A stretch of DNA of 64,000 nucleotides from JAJDYQ01 sp963662865 (GCA_963662865.1 OY759969.1:682001-746000), one strand, 5' to 3'; positions 52,069-60,283 are shown, numbered from the stretch's first letter. Numbers and translations are program-made. Notes: generated by a model from the sequence alone, not told the origin.

Positions 52069-52395
52069 CCTGCTCCGGTTTCGCTGGGGCGGCGTTTGAC
52101 CGATGTCCGTCGGTATCGCCTGGGCCTGCCTCGAGGCGTCAGGGTCGGTGGCGACCACCCGCATTCTATCGGGCGCATCGGCGCTCAGTCGTCCAATGGT
52201 AGACTCTCACTTGGACGTTTTCGATTGCGGCACCAAGCCCGCCAATTCCTGTTCACGATACGCCTTCTCCAAGCATACACGGTGCGACGACTTCATTGTT
52301 CATATCGGTTTTTATGACATAATGGCCTATATAGTGATATTGCACTCGCTTCCATTTTCCACATAGTGCAATATATTTTTGCACTTATACAGTTG
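52069..52395 (-). mobile_element. Internally deleted, MITE-like IS481-type element (copy C)
   Basis: Read on the minus strand, this 330-base segment starts with the shared end AAATATATTGCACTATG, a 20-base spacer, and GCGAGTGCAATATCACTATATAGG. Its inverted repeat is ATATTGCAC at 52337-52345 and GTGCAATAT at 52366-52374 (plus-strand positions). It then jumps to ACCGATATGAACAATGAAGTC, then to CGCACCGTGTATG, the GAACAGGAATTGGCGGGCTTG part, and finally GCCGATGCGCCCGATAGAATGCG and CGCCACCGACCCTGACGCCTCGAGGC. These correspond to 2.47, 2.57-2.63 and 2.80-2.88 kb of copy A, without the sequence between. No protein can be made. It sits just after ispF. Confidence 0.7.
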
Positions 52396-52480
52396 ACTCC
52401 AATTAGTTATTTTTGATAAGCTGAATACTTATGTGTAATCTATGACACATTATAATCTGTTAATATTGGAGACAATAAAA

Positions 52481-53266
52481 ATGAATAAACTACATGCAGA
52501 TTGTGCCTTGCGTGACGCCATACTCCGGATTAAAAAGGTATCTGATCTGCAAAGCCTGCATCAGGAATGCTCTGAAGTATGTGACCTTATTGATATTCCA
52601 TACTTTAGTTACACGGCACAAATACCGGTATCCATGATTTCCCCTGAATACGTGTTTATCAATAATTACCCTGAAGCGCTATGGAAAAAGTATAAGCGAG
52701 ACAATCTTCTACTCTCGGATCCGATATTCAGGCACTGTATTCAAAATCTGCCTCCGATTTTATGGAGCAACACAGATAGTTATCTGCACAGTCACGAAGA
52801 TATACGATTTATGCGCCGGCTAACGCAGCATGATCTCTTTGAGGGTATCAGCTTTCCTTTACGATCCCATAAGGGGTGTGTCGCTGTTGTCAGCTTTGCA
52901 TCAACATCCACAGATGAAGATGTTTCAGACTATCTTGAGAGTCTGACCAGTGAACTGATGTTGTTTGGTACCCATATTTACAGTGCGGTAAATAGATTGG
53001 TCCCTTATGGTAACAGCGGCATCCTGGAGGCAAATATCAGTCAACGCGAAAGGGAATGCCTGTTATGGATTTCTGAAGGCAAGACGACCGATGCAATTGG
53101 CAAAATACTGGGGATCTCGGTCAGTACAGTAACCTTTCATATACAGAACGTGGCTAGAAAACTCAATGTATCGAATCGGCAGCAAGCCGTTGCCAGAAGC
53201 GTTGCATTAGGGATCGTGTCCCCGCAACCGCAACCCAAGTACGTTAAATATGAGAACTTTACATGA
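52481..53266 (+). CDS. LuxR-type regulator with autoinducer-binding domain, no LuxI
   Basis: A 261-residue regulator from ATG 52481 (MNKLHADCALRDAILRIKKV). The N-terminal half is an autoinducer-binding domain (SLHQECSEVCDLIDIPYFSY near residue 22; YPEALWKKYKRDNLLLSDPI; FMRRLTQHDLFEGISFPLRS, then GCVAVVSFASTS). The C-terminal half has the LuxR helix-turn-helix ISQRERECLLWISEGKTTDA, then IGKILGISVSTVTFHIQNVA and RKLNVSNRQQAVARSVALG. No luxI synthase is present in the window, so it would be a solo receptor. Its binding pocket could accept acyl-homoserine lactones or another signal. It is flanked on both sides by decayed IS sequence and the start of the frame (52442) could be used instead. Confidence 0.87.
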   Translation: MNKLHADCALRDAILRIKKVSDLQSLHQECSEVCDLIDIPYFSYTAQIPVSMISPEYVFINNYPEALWKKYKRDNLLLSDPIFRHCIQNLPPILWSNTDSYLHSHEDIRFMRRLTQHDLFEGISFPLRSHKGCVAVVSFASTSTDEDVSDYLESLTSELMLFGTHIYSAVNRLVPYGNSGILEANISQRERECLLWISEGKTTDAIGKILGISVSTVTFHIQNVARKLNVSNRQQAVARSVALGIVSPQPQPKYVKYENFT

Positions 53267-53324
53267 ATGAAATGAGCAGCAAAAGCCCCAGCAAGGCCCC
53301 TGATGCTCTCTCCGTCAGCGGAGA

Positions 53325-53480
53325 CTGTTCAAATTTCTGTGTCGGGTGAATCCACAAAGCAAAGCGATGTAATCGTCCAGGTATCCCTCAAAGTGAATGG
53401 TTAATTGCGAGAACATGAGGTTCCAGCTTTGTCTCGTGTGCGTCCAACGCTCAAAGGCTTTGAGTATGCCGGCATATGGC
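53325..53480. repeat. Unidentified element remnant, fuller copy
   Basis: This is the longer copy of the repeat at 20850-20955. On the minus strand it reads ATGCCGGCATACTCAAAGCC, then a translatable stretch FERWTHTRQSWNLMFSQLTI followed by HFEGYLDDYIALLCGFTRHR, and it ends ACAGAAATTTGAACAG. This looks like the tail of a transposase whose family I cannot name. It fills part of the 53267-53570 gap, in which there is no complete gene. Confidence 0.45.
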
Positions 53481-53571
53481 ACTTTTTGTTGTGGTTGATT
53501 CGTAAGCTACCCAGTCAAATGGGCAGTTCATAAGTAGAGCCCTCTGGCCGAATAACCCCAGGAGGTTACTG

Positions 53572-54017
53572 ATGAAAAAGTCACGATTCACCGAGACGCA
53601 GATCGCCTCGGTTCTAAAAGCGGCCGAGTGAGTCTGTCGCAGTCGGTCTGTTACAAGCCACAGGGCAATAGACTGGACCGGGACCGTCAACTGACTGAAA
53701 TATTGAGCGAGTTAGCCAACAGCAAGCCTGGACCTGATTTCTGCAAGCCTTTACAGCGATTGAGGCGCCAGGGGCATAGTTGGAATCACAAGGGTGTATG
53801 GCGAGTGGACTGTGTGCTCAAGCTCAATCGTCAACGCCGTGTGAAGAAACGGATACCCACCCAGGGAGCCGATGCCGCTGATGGTGCTGTCACGATCGAA
53901 TCAGGTCTGGTCTGCCGATTTCATGAGCGATGCGCTGTACCATGGCATGAGGTTTCGGACATTGAATGTCCTGAATGACTTCAATCGGAAAGCTTTGGCA
54001 ATAGAGATCGATACATC
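53572..54017 (+). pseudogene. Broken IS3-family transposase (OrfA start and OrfB part)
   Basis: MKKSRFTETQIASVLKAAE followed by a stop (53572-53631) is the start of an IS3 OrfA. OrfB-like frames follow: DRDRQLTEILSELANSKPGP, then RLRRQGHSWNHKGVWRVDCV and LKLNRQRRVKKRIPTQ (53680-53860). In another frame SADFMSDALYHGMRFRTLNV, then LNDFNRKALAIEIDTS (53905-54015) continues. Most of OrfA and the end of OrfB are missing. At about 54017 it joins an IS481-like tail in a different frame. Several stops and shifts prevent expression. Confidence 0.75.
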
Positions 54018-54185
54018 TCGCCGACCTGGAAGGGTTTAACGAAAAACTGGCCGATTGGCTGGTCAAATACAACGGCGTTCGGCCCCATAAAGGGCCGGGA
54101 TTACAAATCCCGGTAAAGTAAATCCGATGCAGTACATTATCAACCACAACAAAAAGTGCAATTTGTGGTGGACTCATACACATTT
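54018..54185 (+). pseudogene. Tail of an IS481-like element of the copy A family
   Basis: The frame reads ADLEGFNEKLADWLVKYNGV, then RPHKGPGLQIPVK and a stop at about 54118; the following bases carry CAATTTGTGGTGGACTCATACAC. The same FNEK and GTGGTAGACTCATAC pieces are joined directly near 3285 in copy A, so this copy keeps the roughly 120 bp that copy A has lost. It joins upstream to an IS3 remnant. The element's right terminus is probably near 54177-54185, immediately before the rimP promoter region. Confidence 0.7.
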
Positions 54186-54198
54186 CGTATAAATCGGT

Positions 54199-54204
54199 TA
54201 TAAT
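54199..54204 (+). promoter_or_regulatory. Candidate -10 of the rimP-nusA-infB promoter
   Basis: TATAAT within CGGTTATAATCCCC lies 115 bp upstream of rimP. No good -35 is seen at 17-18 bp. The IS remnant ends close to the expected -35 position, so the original -35 may have been replaced; another promoter further upstream is possible. Confidence 0.4.
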
Positions 54205-54252
54205 CCCCTCGCGATTTTTCCGTGAATCATAAATATCAGTAGTTTTCGGAGA

Positions 54253-54276
54253 ATGGGCCTGCTGGCCCATTTTTTG
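54253..54276 (+). terminator. Leader terminator/attenuator before rimP
   Basis: ATGGGCC (54253-54259), loop TGCT, GGCCCAT (54264-54270) and TTTTTG form a clear rho-independent hairpin 43 bp before the rimP start, downstream of the candidate -10. A terminator in the rimP leader is a known proteobacterial attenuation element (the rimP leader family in Rfam). NusA encoded in this operon may act on it, but the mechanism is not shown by the sequence. Confidence 0.7.
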
Positions 54277-54318
54277 TTTATGCGAATTAATTTGTACGGA
54301 TAAATGGGCTAATTAAAC

Positions 54319-54777
54319 ATGAATCCGATCATGGTAAAGGTTGAAAAATTGTTGAAGTCTGCCATAGAGGACCTGGGCTATGAGCTTATCGGGCTGGAAT
54401 ACGGTGGCCGGGGAAGAGGAATGCTCTTGCGAATCTATATTGACAATAAAGCAGGCATACAGGTATCGGACTGTGAAGTGGCTAGTCGGCGTGTCAGTGC
54501 GATTCTCGATGTTGAGGATATTATAGCGGGACATTATGATCTGGAGATTTCTTCTCCGGGGCTGGACCGTCCACTATTTAAGGAGGAGCATTACCGGCGA
54601 TTTATATCGCGGCGGGTTAAAGTTGTTATGGCGGCGCCTCAATCAGGACGCCGTCGTTTTACCGGGGTTTTGCAGGGTTTTAGTGGCGAGCAGATCATTA
54701 TCGAGGCTGATGATGAAGTATTTGAATTGCCATTTGCTGGTGTGGCGAGTGCAAGGCTGGTGCCGGAATTCAAGTGA
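54319..54777 (+). CDS. rimP: Ribosome maturation factor RimP
   Basis: RimP assists 30S subunit maturation. The 152-residue protein has LLKSAIEDLGYELIGLEYGG at its start and GMLLRIYIDNKAGIQVSDCE, then VASRRVSAILDVEDIIAGHY. Next is DLEISSPGLDRPLFKEEHYR (the SSPGLDRPL signature) and a C-terminal SH3-like barrel with RRRFTGVLQGFSGEQIIIEA. Length is as in E. coli (150). It is the first gene of the rimP-nusA-infB-rbfA-truB-rpsO-pnp string. Its upstream region has a terminator hairpin, see the leader entry. Confidence 0.95.
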   Translation: MNPIMVKVEKLLKSAIEDLGYELIGLEYGGRGRGMLLRIYIDNKAGIQVSDCEVASRRVSAILDVEDIIAGHYDLEISSPGLDRPLFKEEHYRRFISRRVKVVMAAPQSGRRRFTGVLQGFSGEQIIIEADDEVFELPFAGVASARLVPEFK

Positions 54778-54813
54778 ACCGGAATCAAAGGCCTGTTTAG
54801 GAGTTGACTGAGA

Positions 54814-56358
54814 ATGAATAAGGATATTTTGCTGGTTATTGATGCCGTGTCCAATGAAAAGGGCTTGGACAAGGAAATTATTTTTGAGGCGATGGAAGCG
54901 GCGTTAGCTTTTGCTACCAAAAAGAAAAATCGTGAGGATATTGAGGTTCGTGTATCCATTGATCGTACCACTGGAGACTACGAGACTTTTCGTCGATGGG
55001 AAGTTGTCGATGATAAGGATGAAGGCGGCGAGGCTCTGACGGAACTGGAATTCCCGACACGCCAGTTATTTTTGCGTGATGCGGTAGAGCGGGTGGATGA
55101 AATTGAGATCGGCGGCTATATCGAAGAACCCATGGAATCTGTCGAGTTTGGCCGAATTGCCGCGCAGACTGCCAGGCAGGTCATGGTGCAGAAAGTGCGT
55201 GAAGCTGAGCGTGCCATGGTCGTTGACCAGTATAAAGGACGCATAGGCGATCTGGTTATGGGCATTGCAAAACGCGTGGAACGCGGCAATGTTATTCTTG
55301 ACCTGGGTAGCAATGCGGAAGGTTTTATAGCCAAGGACGAGACAATACTGCGTGAATCAATTCGTAACGGTGATCGCGTGCGGGGGTATTTAATGGACGT
55401 ATGTTCCGAGCAGCGAGGCCCTCAGTTGTTTATTTCCCGCACTTGTCCGGAGTTTCTGATTGAGCTTTTTAAACTCGAAGTTCCCGAGATAGGCCAGGGT
55501 ATGATTCAAGTCAAAGGTGCTGCCCGTGATCCAGGGGCAAGAGCCAAGATTGCTGTGCAGTCCAAGGATGCCCGAATTGACCCTGTTGGGGCGTGTGTGG
55601 GCATGCGTGGTTCCCGTGTACAGGCCGTATCCAACGAACTGGGCGGTGAGCGTGTCGATATTATTCTTTGGGATGATAATCCGGCACAGTTTGTTATTAA
55701 TGCCATGGCACCCGCCGAGGTTGTTTCCATCATTATTGACGAAGACTTACACTCCATGGATGTCGCCGTTGCTGAAGATAAATTGGCCGAAGCCATTGGG
55801 CGGGGTGGTCAGAACGTTCGGCTGGCCTGTCAGCTAACAGGCTGGGAGCTTAATGTTATGAGCGAGTCGGAAGCGCTTGAAAAAGGTGAAGTGGAGTCTC
55901 AGAAGCTGCAAACTCAGTTTATGGAGCAACTGGACGTTGACGAAGATGTCGCGCTTATTTTGGTGCAGGAAGGTTTTTCCACCGTTGATGAAGTTGCCTA
56001 TGTCCCTTCTCAGGAACTGTTATCAATCGAAGAGTTTGAAGAGGATATTGTCGAAGAGCTTCGCCAGCGTGCGCGTGATTATCTGTTAGCCCAGGCTATC
56101 GCCAATGAAGAGGTTCTCAATAATGCGGAACTTGCTGATGATCTTCGAGCAATGGAAGGCATGGATAGCGAGACGGCTGTCAAAATGGCGGCGAATGGCA
56201 TCGTCACCATGGAAGGCCTTGCCGAGCAATCGGTCGATGAACTGGTGGAAACAATCGGGATTGACGCCGATAAGGCAGGGGTGCTGATTATCGAGGCAAG
56301 GAAACCCTGGTTTCAGGAAGAAGGCCTTGACGCGGGAGAAACTGAATGTCGGGAGTGA
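54814..56358 (+). CDS. nusA: Transcription termination/antitermination protein NusA
   Basis: NusA binds RNA polymerase and affects pausing, termination and antitermination. The 514-residue protein has an N-terminal RNAP-binding domain (ILLVIDAVSNEKGLDKEIIF), an S1 domain (GDLVMGIAKRVERGNVILDL, residues 145-165), tandem KH domains (REAGSRAKIAVQS-like and CVGMRGSRVQAVSNELGGER; then AIGRGGQNVRLACQLTGWEL). Two C-terminal acidic repeats follow, as in E. coli (SFSTVDEVAYVPSQELLSIE; GIVTMEGLAEQSVDELVETI). Length is close to E. coli NusA (495). It is separated from rimP by 36 bp, and its stop overlaps infB's start by 13 bp. Confidence 0.97.
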   Translation: MNKDILLVIDAVSNEKGLDKEIIFEAMEAALAFATKKKNREDIEVRVSIDRTTGDYETFRRWEVVDDKDEGGEALTELEFPTRQLFLRDAVERVDEIEIGGYIEEPMESVEFGRIAAQTARQVMVQKVREAERAMVVDQYKGRIGDLVMGIAKRVERGNVILDLGSNAEGFIAKDETILRESIRNGDRVRGYLMDVCSEQRGPQLFISRTCPEFLIELFKLEVPEIGQGMIQVKGAARDPGARAKIAVQSKDARIDPVGACVGMRGSRVQAVSNELGGERVDIILWDDNPAQFVINAMAPAEVVSIIIDEDLHSMDVAVAEDKLAEAIGRGGQNVRLACQLTGWELNVMSESEALEKGEVESQKLQTQFMEQLDVDEDVALILVQEGFSTVDEVAYVPSQELLSIEEFEEDIVEELRQRARDYLLAQAIANEEVLNNAELADDLRAMEGMDSETAVKMAANGIVTMEGLAEQSVDELVETIGIDADKAGVLIIEARKPWFQEEGLDAGETECRE

Positions 56359-58838
56359 CCGTAAAACAACTTGCCGAAACAGCCGGCACTCCAGTTGAAA
56401 AGCTGATTGAGCAACTGACTGATGCCGGATTGTCGATAAAGTCCCTTGATGACATGGTGACTGAGGAACAAAAGGCACAGTTACTCAATCATCTGAGTGT
56501 CGGGTGCGGCGGTACATCCCGTCCGAGTGCTTCAAGTGGTAAGAAAATTACCCTTAAACGTAAATCGACAAGTGAATTAAAGCAAGGTGGGGTACGTAGC
56601 AAGACCGTCAGTGTCGAAGTTCGCAAGCGGCGCACGTATGTAAAAGGGACATCGGCACAGGAAGAGGAAATCTCCACATCTGCGGAAGAAACGCCAACAG
56701 TTCCTGCTGAAGCAGCGGCACCGGAGCCCGCCGTTTCCGGGGAAGAAACTGTTCAGCCCCGACCTGAAGAAACCGGCGCTGAAAAGGAAGAAGCATTCCG
56801 CAAGGCAATGGAGCAGATCGAAAAAGAAGCCATGGTGTTGGGGCAGGCTGACGCAGTGAAACAAAAGACCGAAGAAGAACGGCGGCAGACGGAAGAGACC
56901 AGGAGCAAAAAGGAAAAGGCTAAAAAAAGCAAGAAAACAGCCGGTGACGGACGCCATGGTCGTGAGCAATTACACGTCGCGGGTGATGGTAGTGCACGGC
57001 GTAAGAAAAAGAAGCGCCCGCGTCCGACGACTATCACAGCCCAGGCCAGACAGAAGTTTGAAAAGCCGACCGCGCCGGTTATTCATGAAGTAGCGATTCC
57101 TGGTACGATTACTGTGGGCGAGTTGGCTCAGAAGATGGCGGTTAAGGTTGGTGAAGTCATCAAGATCATGATGAATCTGGGTACGATGGCCACGATTAAC
57201 CAGGTGATTGATCGCGATACTGCTGCAATCGTTGTTGAAGAAATGGGCCATAGAGTCAGGCTGGTCAGAGACACAGATATTGAGCAGGAATTGCTGGATG
57301 CTGCGCATAGTGGCGATACTGAAATGCTGCCGCGTCCACCGGTCGTGACGATTATGGGTCACGTTGACCATGGCAAGACCTCGCTGCTGGACTATATTCG
57401 TGCGACAAAGGTGGCTGCCAGCGAGGCGGGTGGTATTACGCAGCACATAGGTGCTTACCATGTTGAAATGGATAAGGGAATGATGACCTTTCTGGACACG
57501 CCGGGCCACGCTGCGTTTACTGCGATGCGTGCACGCGGCGCCCAGGTTACTGATATTGTGGTTCTGATAGTTGCCGCCGACGACGGTGTCATGCCGCAGA
57601 CCAGAGAGGTGATTACTCATGCGCGTGCTGCCGGAGTACCGCTGATTATCGCGATCAGCAAGATTGATAAGGAAGGAGCGGACCCTGAACGTGTAAAAAA
57701 TGAACTGGTGCAGGAAGAAGTCATTCCTGAAGATTGGGGCGGCGATAACATATTTGTTCACATATCAGCCAAGACTGGTGAAGGCATTGATGAGCTGCTG
57801 GATTCCATCCTGTTGCAGGCGGAAGTATTGGAACTTCGGGTCGTTGCAGAAGGTCCGGCCAGTGGTATCGTAGTCGAAGCCAGCCTCGACAAGGGCCGCG
57901 GTTCAGTTGCAACTGTGCTGGTCCAAAAAGGCATGCTTAATCAGGGTGATATCCTGCTAAGTGGTAAGGAGTATGGTCGTGTTCGGGCCATGTTTGACGA
58001 AAGTGGTCGTGAAATAGCCCGGGCAGGCCCGTCTATTCCGGCCGTGATTCTCGGCCTGTCCGGGACACCGGATGCTGGCGATAGCATGTTAGTTGTGCCG
58101 GATGAGCGTAAGGCGCGTGAAGTGGCCGAACACCGTCGTAACAAGCAGCGTGAACAGCAGCTTGCCGTACATAAGGCGGCCAAGCTGGAAAATGCCTTTG
58201 CTCAGATGCAGGATAGCGAAACCATGACGCTCAATATCCTGATTAAGGCCGATGTGCATGGTAGCGCGGAAGCATTAAGAGACGCCTTGCAGAAATTTTC
58301 GACTGAGGAAGTTAAAATCAGCGTAGTTGCGGCGGGTGTCGGTGGTATCAACGAGTCAGATGCTCATCTGGCTGTTGCCTCACATGCCTTTGTTATCGGT
58401 TTTAATGTTCGCGCTGATGCCGCGGCGCGTCGTGTTTCTTCCGAAGAAGGTGTGGACATCCGTTACTACAGCATCATCTATGAGGCGATTGATGATGTAA
58501 AGCTGGCTATCGATGGCCTGCTGGGGCCGGAGATCCGCGAAGAGATTCTCGGCTTGGCGCTCGTCAAGGATGTATTCCGCGCCTCAAGGTTTGGCACAGT
58601 GGCTGGTTGTATTGTCAGTGAAGGTGTAATCCGCAAAACCAATCTGGTTCGTGTTTTACGTGATAATGTCGTCATCCATGAGGGTGAGCTGGATTCCCTG
58701 CGTCGTGTCAAGGATGATGTCAACGAAGTGCAGTCCGGTACGGAATGCGGTATTGGCGTACACGATTACACGGATATTCAGGTTGGTGACCAGATTGAAG
58801 TCTTTGAGCGGACGGAAGTTGCACGCAAAGTCAGCTGA
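56346..58838 (+). CDS. infB: Translation initiation factor IF-2
   Basis: IF-2 is the GTPase that brings initiator tRNA to the ribosome. The 830-residue protein begins with an IF2N domain (SGVTVKQLAETAGTPVEKLI). A long charged, low-complexity region with E, K and R follows, with the second IF2N near residue 255 (TVGELAQKMAVKVGEVIKIM). The G domain has G1 IMGHVDHGKTSLL (about residues 336-348), DTPGHAAFT (G3) and SKIDKEGAD (G4, NKID in most relatives). The end has the tRNA-binding C2 domain. The first 13 bases overlap nusA. In E. coli infB has in-frame internal starts that make shorter forms; an equivalent start may exist here but was not determined. Confidence 0.97.
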   Translation: MSGVTVKQLAETAGTPVEKLIEQLTDAGLSIKSLDDMVTEEQKAQLLNHLSVGCGGTSRPSASSGKKITLKRKSTSELKQGGVRSKTVSVEVRKRRTYVKGTSAQEEEISTSAEETPTVPAEAAAPEPAVSGEETVQPRPEETGAEKEEAFRKAMEQIEKEAMVLGQADAVKQKTEEERRQTEETRSKKEKAKKSKKTAGDGRHGREQLHVAGDGSARRKKKKRPRPTTITAQARQKFEKPTAPVIHEVAIPGTITVGELAQKMAVKVGEVIKIMMNLGTMATINQVIDRDTAAIVVEEMGHRVRLVRDTDIEQELLDAAHSGDTEMLPRPPVVTIMGHVDHGKTSLLDYIRATKVAASEAGGITQHIGAYHVEMDKGMMTFLDTPGHAAFTAMRARGAQVTDIVVLIVAADDGVMPQTREVITHARAAGVPLIIAISKIDKEGADPERVKNELVQEEVIPEDWGGDNIFVHISAKTGEGIDELLDSILLQAEVLELRVVAEGPASGIVVEASLDKGRGSVATVLVQKGMLNQGDILLSGKEYGRVRAMFDESGREIARAGPSIPAVILGLSGTPDAGDSMLVVPDERKAREVAEHRRNKQREQQLAVHKAAKLENAFAQMQDSETMTLNILIKADVHGSAEALRDALQKFSTEEVKISVVAAGVGGINESDAHLAVASHAFVIGFNVRADAAARRVSSEEGVDIRYYSIIYEAIDDVKLAIDGLLGPEIREEILGLALVKDVFRASRFGTVAGCIVSEGVIRKTNLVRVLRDNVVIHEGELDSLRRVKDDVNEVQSGTECGIGVHDYTDIQVGDQIEVFERTEVARKVS

Positions 58839-58870
58839 TCAATTAGAGATTACCGTAGAAGTTTTCGCCC

Positions 58871-59275
58871 ATGCCAAATGACTTTAGCCGGGCCCGCCGC
58901 GTCGGAGAGCAGATACGCCGTGATCTGGCCAGCTTGATCCGCAGTGAAATCAAGGAACCGGACCTGGGTATGCTGAGTATATCGGATGCGTGCGTTAGCC
59001 CGGATTTATCCCAGGCTAGAATCTATATCAGCATTCTGCAGGATGATCCGGAGATTGTCCGTTACACTATGGACGTGTTGCGTGATTACAGTGGCAGACT
59101 GAGAGGTCGCTTGGGAAGGCGTATGCGTATCCGGGCCGTACCCCAGCTCGAATTTATTTACGATGACCTGATCGAAAGGGGAGCCGGGCTTAGCTCAGCC
59201 ATCGAGAATGCTGTACGGCAGGATCAGCTTAAAGCCGCTCGATACGGCACCGATACCGAAGAAAGCGAGCGATAA
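58871..59275 (+). CDS. rbfA: 30S ribosome-binding factor RbfA
   Basis: RbfA is a small KH-like protein needed for late 30S maturation, especially at low temperature. It is 134 residues with SRARRVGEQIRRDLASLIRS, then EIKEPDLGMLSISDACVSPD, LSQARIYISILQDDPEIVRY and RLGRRMRIRAVPQLEFIYDD. LIERGAGLSSAIENAV follows. All are family blocks. It follows infB by 32 bp, and truB begins 10 bp after its stop. Start ATG at 58871 gives the canonical MPNDFSRARRVGEQ. Confidence 0.96.
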   Translation: MPNDFSRARRVGEQIRRDLASLIRSEIKEPDLGMLSISDACVSPDLSQARIYISILQDDPEIVRYTMDVLRDYSGRLRGRLGRRMRIRAVPQLEFIYDDLIERGAGLSSAIENAVRQDQLKAARYGTDTEESER

Positions 59276-59285
59276 AAGAAAGCAA

Positions 59286-60206
59286 ATGGGTAAGCATCGT
59301 CGCCGCCCATGCGGCCGCAATATACAGGGCATTCTACTGTTTGATAAACCTGCCGGCAGATCTTCGAATGCCGCGCTCCAGGAAGTGAAGCGGCTGTTCC
59401 TTGCGCAAAAAGCCGGTCATACCGGCAGTCTTGATCCATTAGCGACCGGTTTGCTGCCAATTTGTTTTGGGAAAGCCACGCGAATCTCTGGCTTTCTACT
59501 TGATGCCGACAAGCATTATGAACTGGTTTGCCAGCTTGGGGTTACCACCACAACGGGCGATGCGGAAGGTGACATTGTTACGACGAATGACGTTCCTGAA
59601 CTGAGTGCGGGCCAGATTGATCCGTTACTGCAGGCTGACTTCACAGGCCGGATTACCCAGATTCCTCCAATGTATTCCGCCCTGAAGCACAAAGGCCAGA
59701 GGCTGTACGATCTGGCCCGGAAGGGTATTGAGGTCGAACGGGAACCCAGAGAGGTGACCATCCATAAACTGGAACTGTTGAACATTGATCAGGCCAGAAT
59801 GAAAATCACAGTCCATTGCAGCAAGGGAACTTACGTTCGTACCCTGGTCGAGGATATAGGTAAAGCTCTGGGGATAGGTGCCCACGTTAGAGAACTGCGT
59901 CGTACTGCCGTGGTACCTTTTGATAAGCCGCAGATGCACTCTCTGGAAGAACTTAAGCGACTAAAGGCAAACGATGCCAGAGAGCTGGATAAGCTATTGT
60001 TACCCGCAGAGGCCGCACTGGTGAACTACCCTGATATACACCTTAATGCAGACTCTGTCTATTATCTTAAGCAGGGGCAGGCGGTGCAGGTTCCGCGAGC
60101 GCCAACCAGTGGCTGGGTCAGGCTGTATGAAGGAGATGCCCGGTTTATTGGCATGGGTGCTATTCAGGATGATGGGAAAGTCGTGCCGAAACGTCTTTTT
60201 TTCTGA
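59286..60206 (+). CDS. truB: tRNA pseudouridine(55) synthase TruB
   Basis: TruB makes pseudouridine 55 in the T-loop of tRNAs. From ATG 59286 (MGKHRRRPCGRNIQGILLFD) it is 306 residues. Catalytic Asp lies in HTGSLDPLATGLLPICFG (about residues 40-57); ITQIPPMYSALKHKGQRLYD, ARKGIEVEREPREVTIHKL and CSKGTYVRTLVEDIGKALG, then GAHVRELRRTAVVPF are further blocks. A C-terminal PUA-like domain (YYLKQGQAVQVPRAPTSGWV) completes it. The frame is open 26 codons earlier at 59208, which overlaps rbfA; the internal start gives the standard N-terminus. Confidence 0.96.
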   Translation: MGKHRRRPCGRNIQGILLFDKPAGRSSNAALQEVKRLFLAQKAGHTGSLDPLATGLLPICFGKATRISGFLLDADKHYELVCQLGVTTTTGDAEGDIVTTNDVPELSAGQIDPLLQADFTGRITQIPPMYSALKHKGQRLYDLARKGIEVEREPREVTIHKLELLNIDQARMKITVHCSKGTYVRTLVEDIGKALGIGAHVRELRRTAVVPFDKPQMHSLEELKRLKANDARELDKLLLPAEAALVNYPDIHLNADSVYYLKQGQAVQVPRAPTSGWVRLYEGDARFIGMGAIQDDGKVVPKRLFF

Positions 60207-60254
60207 TACATTCCATCGGGTCAGGAATTATCCATGATTTATACAGGTTTTGGC

Positions 60255-60283
60255 TTGTTCACAAATAGCTGTGTGGATACAAT
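60255..60283 (+). promoter_or_regulatory. Sigma-70 promoter for rpsO
   Basis: TTGTTC (60255-60260), an exact 17-base spacer, and TACAAT (60278-60283) make a good promoter in the truB-rpsO gap. It would start transcription near 60290, giving a leader of about 130 bases before rpsO. An internal rpsO promoter exists in E. coli too. Confidence 0.65.

Noticed and set aside
52442..52480. Upstream start for the LuxR-type gene
   Set aside because: The first 13 codons (THYNLLILETIK) lack a ribosome binding site and the second ATG is preceded by GGAGACAATAAA, so 52481 is preferred.
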